A DNA stretch of 64,000 nt from assembly GCF_024978135.1 (NCBI RefSeq), contig NZ_JANTEZ010000008.1, positions 37,285-101,284 on the forward strand, in the 5' to 3' direction. This document shows, piece after piece, positions 8,420 to 15,296 of the stretch. Source of the DNA: Herbiconiux gentiana (lineage in GTDB: Bacteria; Actinomycetota; Actinomycetes; Actinomycetales; Microbacteriaceae). The notes beneath the pieces are model-generated. The model made no database searches and was not told the origin of the DNA. It saw only the letters and a program-made list of their open reading frames with translations. Each line of letters starts with the position of its first letter. Position 1 is the first letter of the stretch. The position numbers and the translations under genes were made by a program.

Positions 8420-9700
8420 ATGACCGAGCCGGATCGCGCGAGCGAGTGGGAACCGCGGTTCCGGTTCTCGGGCCGCGCCGCGCTGTGGCTGCCGGTGATC
8501 GTCTCGTTCGTGGTGCAGGTGCCCACGACGCTCTGGCTGGCACGCGTCGGCCGCGCGTTCGAGGGTTCGGCGGGCGACGGCGCGGCGGGCGAGGAGTCGT
8601 GGCGCTTCGCCGCGCGGCTCGGCCTCGCGATCGTCGGTCCGGTCGCGCTGGTGTTCGCGCGGCGGTTCCCCGGGCCCGTGGTGGCGGTGGTCGCCTCGGC
8701 GGCCGGGGCGTACACGCTGGTGGTCGCGGGCGGGGCCGCGCCGCCGTACGTGGCGCTGGCCTTCGCGATCGTCGGCGCCGTGGTGCGCGGGGCGCGGCGC
8801 TGGGCGATCGGGGCGGTCGCCGTCGGCTGGGTCGTGACGATCGGGCTGGGTATCGCGCTCGGGGTGCCCTGGCAGGCGGCCCCGGTGACGGCGGTCACGC
8901 TGGCGCTGGTGCTCCTGGTGGTGGTCGGGGAGAGCATCCGGAACCGGCGCGCCCGGTACGACGAGCTGCGGCGACGCGCGGCCGAGCGGCGGCAGAGCGC
9001 GGCCCAGGCCGAGCGGGTTCGGATCGCCCGTGAGCTGCACGACGTGCTCGCCCACTCGCTCAGCCAGATCAACGTGCAGGCGGGGGTGGGGCTGCACCTC
9101 ATCGACCGCGATCCCGAGCAGGGGCGCGCGGCGCTGGCGAACATCAAGGCGGCGTCGAAGACGGCCCTCGACGAGGTGCGCTCGGTGCTCGGGGTGCTGC
9201 GCGACGACGGCGCGGCCGGCGCTCCTCTCGTGCCCGAGCCGGGGCTCGCGCAGCTTCCCGCGCTCGTCGACGGGGTGCGGGAGCAGGGTGTCGCGGTGAC
9301 GCTCGAGCTGCGCCTGCCCGACGCGGTGTCGCCGAGCCGGCCCGTGCAGCTCGCGGCCTACCGGATCGTGCAGGAGTCGTTGACGAACGCGCTGCGGCAC
9401 TCCGGTGGTGGGGCCGCCCGGGTCGGCGTCGGGGTCGAGGGGCGGATGCTCGTGCTCACGATCGAGGACGACGACGGCGCCCCGGGCCCGACCTCGACGC
9501 CGGGCCCGAACCTCGCTCCGATCCCGACCCAGCCGGGCGTCGGCAGCGGCAGCCGGCCCGGCGGCGGGCGCGGGATCGAGGGCATGCGCGAGCGCGCGCA
9601 CCTGCTCGGCGGTCGCTTCGCGGCGGGCCCGACGGCCGCGGGCGGCTTCCGCGTCCGAGCCGAGCTTCCGCTCCTCCCCGGCGAGGAGGGGCGCGCGTGA
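8420..9700 (+). CDS. NarL-type sensor histidine kinase
   Basis: A 426-residue membrane kinase. Four to five hydrophobic segments (~22-42, 65-82, 86-104, 108-122, 128-170) are followed by a HisKA_3 dimerisation/phosphoacceptor helix, RIARELHDVLAHS with the phospho-His at 207. The HATPase domain shows an N-box QESLTNALRHSG (N323) and a G-box GRGIEGMRERAHLLGG near the C-terminus. There is no periplasmic sensor domain, as in intramembrane-sensing kinases. The start is the ATG at 8420; the much longer open frame upstream is antisense-like sequence. The 3' end overlaps the response regulator by 4 bp (GTGA), so the two are translationally coupled. Signal unknown. Confidence 0.92.
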   Translation: MTEPDRASEWEPRFRFSGRAALWLPVIVSFVVQVPTTLWLARVGRAFEGSAGDGAAGEESWRFAARLGLAIVGPVALVFARRFPGPVVAVVASAAGAYTLVVAGGAAPPYVALAFAIVGAVVRGARRWAIGAVAVGWVVTIGLGIALGVPWQAAPVTAVTLALVLLVVVGESIRNRRARYDELRRRAAERRQSAAQAERVRIARELHDVLAHSLSQINVQAGVGLHLIDRDPEQGRAALANIKAASKTALDEVRSVLGVLRDDGAAGAPLVPEPGLAQLPALVDGVREQGVAVTLELRLPDAVSPSRPVQLAAYRIVQESLTNALRHSGGGAARVGVGVEGRMLVLTIEDDDGAPGPTSTPGPNLAPIPTQPGVGSGSRPGGGRGIEGMRERAHLLGGRFAAGPTAAGGFRVRAELPLLPGEEGRA

Positions 9701-10371
9701 TCCGGGTGGTGGTGGCGGATGACCAGCAGCTGATCCGGGCGGGATTCGCCGCGCTGCTCGGCGCCGAGAACGATATCGACGTGGTCGGTGCGGCCGGCTC
9801 GGGCGAGGAGGTGCTGCGGGTCGTGCGGGCGACCCGGCCCGACGTGGTGCTGATGGACATCCGGATGCCCGACGGCGACGGCCTCTGGGCCACCGAGCAG
9901 ATCAGCGCCGACCCCGTTCTCGCCGCCACCCGCGTCGTGGTCGTGACGACGTTCGAGCTCGACGAGTACGTGGAGCGCGCGATCCGGGCGGGCGCGAGCG
10001 GCTTCCTCGTGAAGGACACCGAGCCGGTCGAGCTGATCCGCGCCGTGCGCGTGGTGGCGGGCGGCGACGCGCTGCTCAGCCCCGGGGTGACGAAGCGGTT
10101 GCTCGAGCGGGTGGCCGCCGGGCGTCCGGGGTCGGCCGACACGCGGATGCTCGGCCCGCTCACCGCCCGCGAGCGCGAGGTGCTGGCGCTCGTCGGCGAG
10201 GGGCTGACCAACGAGGAGATCGCCCGGCGGCTCGTGCTGAGCCCGCTGACCGCGAAGACGCACGTCTCGCGCATCCTCACCAAGCTCGCGGCGCGCGACC
10301 GCGTGCAGCTCGTGATCGTCGCCTACGAGGCGGGGCTCGTGGCACCGCGACATGTACTCCCCGGGGAGTAG
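9697..10371 (+). CDS. NarL/FixJ-type response regulator
   Basis: A 224-residue regulator with a receiver domain (D8, D9 and phospho-acceptor D54 in VVLMDIRMP; switch Thr in VVVTTF; K in FLVKD) and a C-terminal LuxR-type HTH (~155-218, LTAREREVLALVGEGLTNEEIA). It starts at GTG 9697 within the kinase stop. Its own stop codon lies inside a perfect 16-bp palindrome (10355-10370), and a near copy precedes the kinase gene, consistent with autoregulation. The following SHOCT membrane protein may be a target. Confidence 0.92.
   Translation: MIRVVVADDQQLIRAGFAALLGAENDIDVVGAAGSGEEVLRVVRATRPDVVLMDIRMPDGDGLWATEQISADPVLAATRVVVVTTFELDEYVERAIRAGASGFLVKDTEPVELIRAVRVVAGGDALLSPGVTKRLLERVAAGRPGSADTRMLGPLTAREREVLALVGEGLTNEEIARRLVLSPLTAKTHVSRILTKLAARDRVQLVIVAYEAGLVAPRHVLPGE
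10355..10370. promoter_or_regulatory. perfect 16-bp palindrome at response-regulator 3' end
   Basis: tactccccggggagta equals its own reverse complement and contains the TAG stop. A partial second copy, ccccggggag, lies 24 bp further on at 10383-10392, ahead of the SHOCT gene. It could be an operator for the adjacent response regulator or a terminator-type hairpin; it lacks a T tract. Confidence 0.5.
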
Positions 10372-10501
10372 CGACGGGTCTGCCCCGGGGAGCAGGCCCG
10401 GCGGCGGAGTGCATCCGCCGGGCCGATTCGCGCGGGCGGCGGCTCGATGAAGCTGGATCCAGGCGCCGATCGACGCCCACCGTGTCTCGGAAGGACAGCT
10501 C

Positions 10502-10834
10502 ATGCTCACCGCACTCACCACCAGCCCGGCCCTCGCTGCCGTCACCGCCTTCGGCCCCCACCACGGGTTCGGCTACGGCGGCGGCCCGGGCTGGTTCGTT
10601 CTGCTCATCCCGCTGTTCTGGATCGCGCTGTTCGCGGTGCTCTTCGCCACGGTCGGCCGCCGCTGGCGCCGCCGCGCCTGGGAGGCGAGAGCCGCGGGCA
10701 CCGCGCCCGGGCGGCGCGCCGAGACGGTGCTCGCCGAGCGCTTCGCGCAGGGCGACATCGACGAGGTGGAGTATCGGGCGCGGCTCGAGGTGCTGCGGGC
10801 GAACAATCCGGCGGCCGAGTACCCCGGGCGGTGA
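10502..10834 (+). CDS. SHOCT domain membrane protein
   Basis: A 110-residue protein with one strong transmembrane helix (~29-50, GWFVLLIPLFWIALFAVLF), a basic stop-transfer stretch (RRWRRRAWEAR) and a C-terminal SHOCT helix pair (~72-100, AETVLAERFAQGDIDEVEY). SHOCT is a short oligomerisation motif, often in actinobacterial envelope-stress loci. The start ATG at 10502 follows ggaagg. The gene lies 130 bp behind the two-component system and may be regulated by it. The stop codon is the first of five TGAs in a degenerate tandem array (10823-10884). Confidence 0.88.
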   Translation: MLTALTTSPALAAVTAFGPHHGFGYGGGPGWFVLLIPLFWIALFAVLFATVGRRWRRRAWEARAAGTAPGRRAETVLAERFAQGDIDEVEYRARLEVLRANNPAAEYPGR

Positions 10835-10884
10835 CGCCCGGGTGACTGCCGGGCGGTGACTGCCGGGTGAATGCCGGGCGGTGA
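10823..10884. repeat. alternating 11/14-bp tandem array after SHOCT gene
   Basis: The end of the SHOCT gene, ccccgggcggtga, is repeated in degenerate form four more times, with TGA at 10832, 10843, 10857, 10868 and 10882 (intervals 11, 14, 11, 14). Units read gcc(c)ggg(cgg)tga. Successive stops shift frame by 2, so all three frames are closed. Confidence 0.9.
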
Positions 10885-11016
10885 CCGCGAGGGGCGGATG
10901 CGCGGCGGCGGATGCGCGGGCCGGCCGGCGTCGCGTTCCGGTCAGTTCTCGTGCCGAAACCGCCGTGTGCCGGGGAACGGCGGTTCGGGCATCCGCCGCA
11001 CCGGCACACTGGGCGC

Positions 11017-11613
11017 ATGCGACTCGACGACCTGCCCCTGCCCGACACCCCCGCCGCCCGGGCCGCCCTGGAGGTGGCACGGCGGTTCCACTCGCCGGCG
11101 TTCGTCAACCACGGCGTGCGCTCCTACCTCTGGGCGGCGGCCGCGGCCCGCAGCGAGGGCCTCGCGGTCGACGACGAACTGCTCTTCGTCTCGGCGGCGC
11201 TGCACGATCTCGGACTGGAGCCGGCCTTCGACAGCCACACGCTGCCGTTCGAGGAGGCGGGCGGACTGGTCGCCTGGGTCTTCGCGGCGGGCGCCGGCTG
11301 GACCGAGGAGCGGCGCGACCGGGCGGCGGCCATCATCGTCGCGCACATGGCCGACGCGGTCGACCCGGCCGTCGACGCCGAGGGGTACCTGCTCGAGATC
11401 GCGACGGCGCTCGACATCTCGGGGCGGAACCCCGAGGCCTGGGACGCCGAGTTCCGGGCCGAGGTGCTCGAGGCGTATCCGCGTCTCGACCTCGTCGGCG
11501 AGTTCACCGGATGCATCGTCGATCAGGCAGAGCGGAAGCCCGGCTCCACGGCGGCCGCCGCGGTCGCCGCCGGCCTGCCGGCGCGGCTGGCGGCGAACCC
11601 GCTCCAGCTCTAG
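11017..11613 (+). CDS. HD domain metal-dependent hydrolase
   Basis: A 198-residue protein starting at ATG 11017 (MRLDDLPLP). HD-superfamily metal ligands are visible as H32 (FVNHGVRSY) and the H63-D64 doublet (ALHDLGLEP), with a later His in IIVAHMADAVD (~109). The organisation resembles the small HD proteins related to cyanamide hydratase. The substrate cannot be read from the sequence. The stop overlaps the stop of the convergent PemK-like gene by three to four bases. The longer upstream frame lacks conservation signals and crosses the tandem array. Confidence 0.85.
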   Translation: MRLDDLPLPDTPAARAALEVARRFHSPAFVNHGVRSYLWAAAAARSEGLAVDDELLFVSAALHDLGLEPAFDSHTLPFEEAGGLVAWVFAAGAGWTEERRDRAAAIIVAHMADAVDPAVDAEGYLLEIATALDISGRNPEAWDAEFRAEVLEAYPRLDLVGEFTGCIVDQAERKPGSTAAAAVAAGLPARLAANPLQL

Positions 11614-12206
11614 CGGAACAGGCGGCGGAGCACCCGCAGCACGGTGGCCCCCACGCCCGACCCGGCCGAGGCCGGTGCCGCGGTGCGAGACGGTGCCGCG
11701 GTGCGAGACGGCGCCGGCGTGCGAGACGGCGCCGGCGTGCGGCTCGGCGCCGGAGCAGGCTTCGCACCGGTCGGGGCCGGCCACCCGTAGCGGTCCGAGA
11801 GCGCCCCCGCGACCAGCCCGTACCGCGCCTCGTCGAGCCCGACCCCGGCCCGCCGCACCCCGCCCTGCTGCAGCCGGAACACCCGCTCGAGCCGCACCCA
11901 GCTCGGCCGCCCGGCCGAGTCCCACGGACCGCTGCCGATGGCGACGTCCCAGCGGTCGTCGTGCGGCTTCGAGGTGAGGGCCACCCCGAGCAGACCGCCG
12001 CCCGGCTCGGTGGCGACCACGAGCACCGGGCGGTCCTTCCCTCGGCCGTCGCGCTCCTCGTAGGGCACCCAGGTCCAGACGATCTCACCCGGGTCGGCGG
12101 CGCCGTCGGTGTGCGGGCTGTAGGCGAGGCGGATGCGCCCCACGCTCCGCGGATCGACCTCGATCGTCGCCGTCTCCCCGTACCGTCCTGCGCTCGCACC
12201 GTCCAC
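11610..12206 (-). CDS. PemK/MazF-like protein with repetitive C-terminal tail
   Basis: A 198-residue protein. Residues ~40-125 resemble the PemK/MazF beta-barrel: PGEIVWTWVPYEE at the strand-1 position, KDRPVLVV, and WVRLERVFRL near the end of the domain. MazF toxins are sequence-specific mRNA endonucleases. The tail (~148-178) is a run of APSRT-type units encoded by 18-bp direct repeats, followed by a short amphipathic helix (VLRVLRRLFR). No antitoxin gene lies upstream or downstream, so this may be a domesticated or orphan member. It is convergent with the HD gene and overlaps its stop codon. Confidence 0.75.
   Translation of the reverse strand: MDGASAGRYGETATIEVDPRSVGRIRLAYSPHTDGAADPGEIVWTWVPYEERDGRGKDRPVLVVATEPGGGLLGVALTSKPHDDRWDVAIGSGPWDSAGRPSWVRLERVFRLQQGGVRRAGVGLDEARYGLVAGALSDRYGWPAPTGAKPAPAPSRTPAPSRTPAPSRTAAPSRTAAPASAGSGVGATVLRVLRRLFR
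11670..11765. repeat. 18-bp direct repeats in PemK-like gene
   Basis: About five degenerate copies built on gtgcgagacggcgcc encode the APSRT units of the tail. The unit length keeps frame. Confidence 0.85.
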
Positions 12207-12359
12207 GCCGCGACCCTACACCGCACACCCCGCCGAGGGTCGTTCACCGGCAGCAACGATTCGCGAACCGCCGGGCCCGGATCCCCCCGCCGCCGCGCCC
12301 CGGCGGTTGAATGGCCGAGTCGCCGCGCTCCGCCGACCCGTTCCGACGCTCGAGGACCC

Positions 12360-13694
12360 ATGAACCGCTCACCCCGCCGCCGCGCATCCGCTCGCCTGCC
12401 CCTCGCCGTGACGGTGCTGCTCACCCTCGCCCTCACGGCGACCGCGACCATCACCGGTGCACCGCGCGCGGCCTTCGCCGACGACTACCCGAGCTGGGAC
12501 GACGTGATCGCGGCCCGCGCCTCGGAGAGCGCGAAGCAGGACGAGATCACGCGCATCCAGGGCATCATCGCCGATCTGCAGGAGAAGGCGCGCGCCGCCC
12601 AGGCGCTCGTGACCCAGCGCAGCGACGAGAACGACGTCGCCGCGGCCGCCCTCGCGGCGGGCCAGGCGAAGGCCGACGCGCTGGCCGCCAGCGCCGCCGC
12701 CGCCGCGACGAAGGCGGAGGAGTCGAAGAAGCGGGCCGCCATGATCGCGGCCCAGTTCGTGCGCACCGGTGGCAGCGACGTCACCTCGATGCTGCTGACC
12801 AGCTCCTCGCAGGGGGCCGATCAGCTGCTCGCCCAGCTGAGCTCGGCGAGCCAGCTGACCCAGGCCGTGAACGCCGTCTACGCCGCGGCGCAGCAGGACG
12901 CGAACACCTCGACCACGCTGAGCGCCCAGGCGGAGGTGGCGAAGGGTGAGCTCACCGGGCTCGCCCAGGCCGCGGAGGACGCCCTGCAGGAGGCCGCCGC
13001 CGCGCAGCAGGCCATGGTCGCTGCGCTGCAGGAGCAGAACGCGCACCAGGGCGAGCTGCAGGCCCAGCTGACCAGCCTGCAGAGCGACGTCGCCACGACC
13101 GAGCAGCAGTATCAGGCCGGCGTCGAGGCCCGCGCGGCCGCCGCCGCCGCAGCAGCAGCCGCCGCGGCCGCCGCCGCGCACCAGGGCGGCGCCGTGATCG
13201 GCCCCGTCTCGGGCGACGCCCAGGCGCTGGCGCAGGAGCTGATGGGCTACGTGGCCGCCGGTCAGTTCCACGGCTCGAGCCCCGACCACATCTTCGAGAT
13301 CGCTTGGATCGCCCAGGGCCAGGACGTGGAGAACTGCGGCATCGACGTCGTCATCCTGCAGGCGATGGTCGCCGCCGTTCGCGCCTTCGGCAGCGCCGGG
13401 GTGAGCGACATCAGCCGTCGCTGCACCGGCCAGATCGAGGGGGCGGGCACGCAGTCCGCGCACTACCGGCAGGGCGGCGGCCACGCGGTCGACTTCACCT
13501 CGGTGGGAGGCGTGCCGACCCTCGGCGCCAACGACGCCTCGCTCTCGCTGATCGCGGTGCTCGACCCGATCATGCCGAACGGCTCCCGCGTGGGTCAGTC
13601 GAACTGCCGCTACGCCGCCGGCAACGAGCCGTCGTTCATCAACTTCACCGACTTCGCCGACACGTGCAACCATCTGCACATCGACGACTTCTGA
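12360..13694 (+). CDS. secreted coiled-coil protein with M15-like C-terminal domain
   Basis: A 444-residue exported protein. The ATG at 12360 gives a signal peptide cleaved near APRAAFA/DDYPSW (~40). Residues ~45-255 form long coiled coils rich in Ala, Gln and Glu, as in the CwlO/PcsB/RipC type of peptidoglycan hydrolases. A poly-Ala hinge follows (~258-275), then a C-terminal domain with H368, H375, D378 (SAHYRQGGGHAVDF) and CNHLHID (H438, H440). This His/Asp/HxH arrangement resembles LAS/M15 peptidases (VanY-like) rather than the NlpC/P60 domain usual in this architecture. A role in FtsEX-type cell separation is an inference. Confidence 0.8.
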   Translation: MNRSPRRRASARLPLAVTVLLTLALTATATITGAPRAAFADDYPSWDDVIAARASESAKQDEITRIQGIIADLQEKARAAQALVTQRSDENDVAAAALAAGQAKADALAASAAAAATKAEESKKRAAMIAAQFVRTGGSDVTSMLLTSSSQGADQLLAQLSSASQLTQAVNAVYAAAQQDANTSTTLSAQAEVAKGELTGLAQAAEDALQEAAAAQQAMVAALQEQNAHQGELQAQLTSLQSDVATTEQQYQAGVEARAAAAAAAAAAAAAAAHQGGAVIGPVSGDAQALAQELMGYVAAGQFHGSSPDHIFEIAWIAQGQDVENCGIDVVILQAMVAAVRAFGSAGVSDISRRCTGQIEGAGTQSAHYRQGGGHAVDFTSVGGVPTLGANDASLSLIAVLDPIMPNGSRVGQSNCRYAAGNEPSFINFTDFADTCNHLHIDDF

Positions 13695-13756
13695 TCGGCG
13701 TTCTAGCCCCAAAGCGCAGGTGATGTCAAGCCGTTTACCGCATGGCTTTCTAATTG

Positions 13757-13785
13757 CTAGAGTATCTAACTAGTTGCACATCTAG
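13757..13785. promoter_or_regulatory. three regularly spaced CTAG boxes before small-protein operon
   Basis: CTAG occurs at 13757, 13770 and 13782 in an unusually AT-rich stretch 17-45 bp before the ATG at 13802. The middle box sits in the palindrome aactagtt. The spacing (13 and 12 bp) and the position suggest an operator overlapping a promoter. The cognate regulator is unknown. Confidence 0.45.
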
Positions 13786-13801
13786 CTTTCGAGGAGACAT
13801 C

Positions 13802-13960
13802 ATGAACGAGAACACCGCCGCCGGCTTCGACAACGTCCTTCCCTTCGTGCGCCCCGAACAGCTCGTGCACCCCGACCTGGTCGGCTACGTCAAGCGCACC
13901 TTCCGGTTCCTCGACCCGGAGCACGCCGCGCGCTTCGACGACGCTCCCGACGCAGCCTGA
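13802..13960 (+). CDS. 52-residue protein of unknown function
   Basis: Starts at ATG 13802 after gaggag; an in-frame ATG 16 codons earlier lies in the promoter-like region and is rejected. The peptide (MNENTAAGF...) is acidic at the end and contains FVRPEQLVHPDLVGYVKRTFRFLDP, a plausible amphipathic segment. It overlaps the next gene by one base (TGATG), so the two are coupled. No family recognised. The AT-rich, CTAG-containing leader is unlike neighbouring leaders. Confidence 0.65.
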   Translation: MNENTAAGFDNVLPFVRPEQLVHPDLVGYVKRTFRFLDPEHAARFDDAPDAA

Positions 13961-14232
13961 TGTTCGACCCGTCGCTCGCCGACGTCGCGGTCGTCGTCGA
14001 AGACGACGGCCGGTGGCGTCTCGACGTGCGCCGCTTCACGGGCGACGTGATCGCGACCACTCCGCTGCACGTCGACGGGGCCTTCCAGCCCCGTGTGCTC
14101 GCCCTGGTCACGCGGATGCTCGCCCGGTGGGACGTCGCCGCGAGCGCCGAGTGGGACGGGCACCACGGCACCTGGTCGGCCCTCCTCAACCCCGCCCCCG
14201 CCGTCGGTCAGCGGCCCAGCCCGGTCGTCTGA
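13960..14232 (+). CDS. 90-residue protein of unknown function
   Basis: Starts at ATG 13960, overlapping the stop of the 52-residue gene, so it is very likely translated as its partner. The protein is soluble, with a beta-rich look (VAVVVEDDGRWRLDVRRF) and three Trp residues; no motif recognised. Its stop is the first of three TGAGCC sites spaced 19 bp apart (14230, 14249, 14268). It converges with the LacI gene. Confidence 0.65.
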   Translation: MFDPSLADVAVVVEDDGRWRLDVRRFTGDVIATTPLHVDGAFQPRVLALVTRMLARWDVAASAEWDGHHGTWSALLNPAPAVGQRPSPVV

Positions 14233-14275
14233 GCCGCGCCCGGCGGTGTGAGCCCCGGCTGGCCGTGTGAGCCCA
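14230..14275. repeat. degenerate 19-bp tandem repeat at gene end
   Basis: TGAGCC recurs at 14230, 14249 and 14268. The first two 19-bp units match at 15 of 19 positions; the third is more diverged. A period of 1 modulo 3 puts TGA in all three frames. Confidence 0.75.
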
Positions 14276-14294
14276 GCTACGCCGACGCCGACGT

Positions 14295-15296
14295 CTACAC
14301 CAGCGGCGGCCCGGTCGTCGCCCGCCGCACCAGTCGCGTCGGCAACGTGATGTGGGTGCGCTCCGGCGTCTCCCCCGCCAGCAGTCCGATCAGCAGCTCG
14401 GCCGCCGAGGCACCGATCGACTGCATCGGCTGGCGCACCGTGGTCAGCGGCGGATTCAGCCTCGCCGCCTCGGGCACGTCGTCGAAGCCCACCACCGAGA
14501 GATCGCCCGGCACGTCGAGCCCGAGCTCGGCCGCCGTCTGGATGGTCGCGATCGCCGAGAGGTCGTTCGCCGCGAACACCGCAGTGGGCCGGTCGGGTGA
14601 CGAGAGCAGCGAGGTCGCCGTCTCCCGCGCGATCTCTTTCTCGTAGAGGCCGACCCGCACGAGCGAGGGGTCGAACGGGATGCCCGCCTCCTCAAGCGCG
14701 CGCCGGTACCCCGCGTCGCGGAGGTTCGACGAGCGGAGGTCGGGCCGGCCGGCCACGAAGGCGATGCGTCGGTGCCCGAGCTCGATCAGGTAGCGCGTCG
14801 CGAGGAGGGCTCCGCCGAAGCTGTCCGACTCCACCGTCGGCAGATCGGCGCGACCCGTGTGCGGGTCGACGGCGACGATCGGCACGTCGGAGGTCACCCC
14901 GACCACGGTGGGCGTCACCAGGATCGCCCCGTCGATCAGCGTGCCGCTCAGCCGGCTCAGCGACCGCCGCTCCCAGCCCGTGCTGGCGTTCTGCCGGGAG
15001 CCGCTGTAGGCGAGCAGGTCGTAGCGCGAGTCGTGCAGCGCCGCCGCCACCCCCTTGAGGATCTCGGCGCTGAACGGCTCGAAATCGGCCACCAGCACGC
15101 CGATCACGCCGGTGCGTCGCGAGCGCATGCTGCTCGCGATCAGGCTCGATTCGTAGCCGAGCTCCTCCACCACCTGCAGCACACGCTGCGTGGTCTCGGC
15201 CGAGATGCCGTAGCGGCCGTTCACCGCCTTCGACACCGTCGAGACCGAGACGCCCGCGGCCGCCGCCACGTCGTGGATCGTGGGCCGCCCGCTCAC
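14295..15296 (-). CDS. LacI family transcriptional regulator
   Basis: A 333-residue repressor starting at GTG 15296 (the four-base overlap with the GH43 stop decides the start). The N-terminal HTH is clear (TIHDVAAAAGVSVSTVSKAV), followed by the hinge and a periplasmic-binding-protein-like effector domain (VIGVLVADFEP; VGFDDVPEA near the C-terminus). It is cotranscribed behind the GH43 gene and should control that operon and the divergent ABC/GH3 operon. Candidate operators at 16888-16901 contain the AAACGTTT and TTTCGAAA palindromes typical of LacI-family sites. The effector is probably a xylo- or arabino-oligosaccharide or its sugar. Confidence 0.93.
   Translation of the reverse strand: MSGRPTIHDVAAAAGVSVSTVSKAVNGRYGISAETTQRVLQVVEELGYESSLIASSMRSRRTGVIGVLVADFEPFSAEILKGVAAALHDSRYDLLAYSGSRQNASTGWERRSLSRLSGTLIDGAILVTPTVVGVTSDVPIVAVDPHTGRADLPTVESDSFGGALLATRYLIELGHRRIAFVAGRPDLRSSNLRDAGYRRALEEAGIPFDPSLVRVGLYEKEIARETATSLLSSPDRPTAVFAANDLSAIATIQTAAELGLDVPGDLSVVGFDDVPEAARLNPPLTTVRQPMQSIGASAAELLIGLLAGETPERTHITLPTRLVRRATTGPPLV

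Noticed and set aside
10355..10370. Intrinsic terminator at the response-regulator end
   Set aside because: The palindrome has no loop or T tract and a near copy lies upstream of the kinase, so an operator is the better first reading; not excluded.
12207..12359. c-di-AMP (ydaO-type) riboswitch before the secreted wall-hydrolase-like gene
   Set aside because: Gene type would fit, but I cannot find the conserved core elements of that riboswitch; only GC-rich hairpins are visible.
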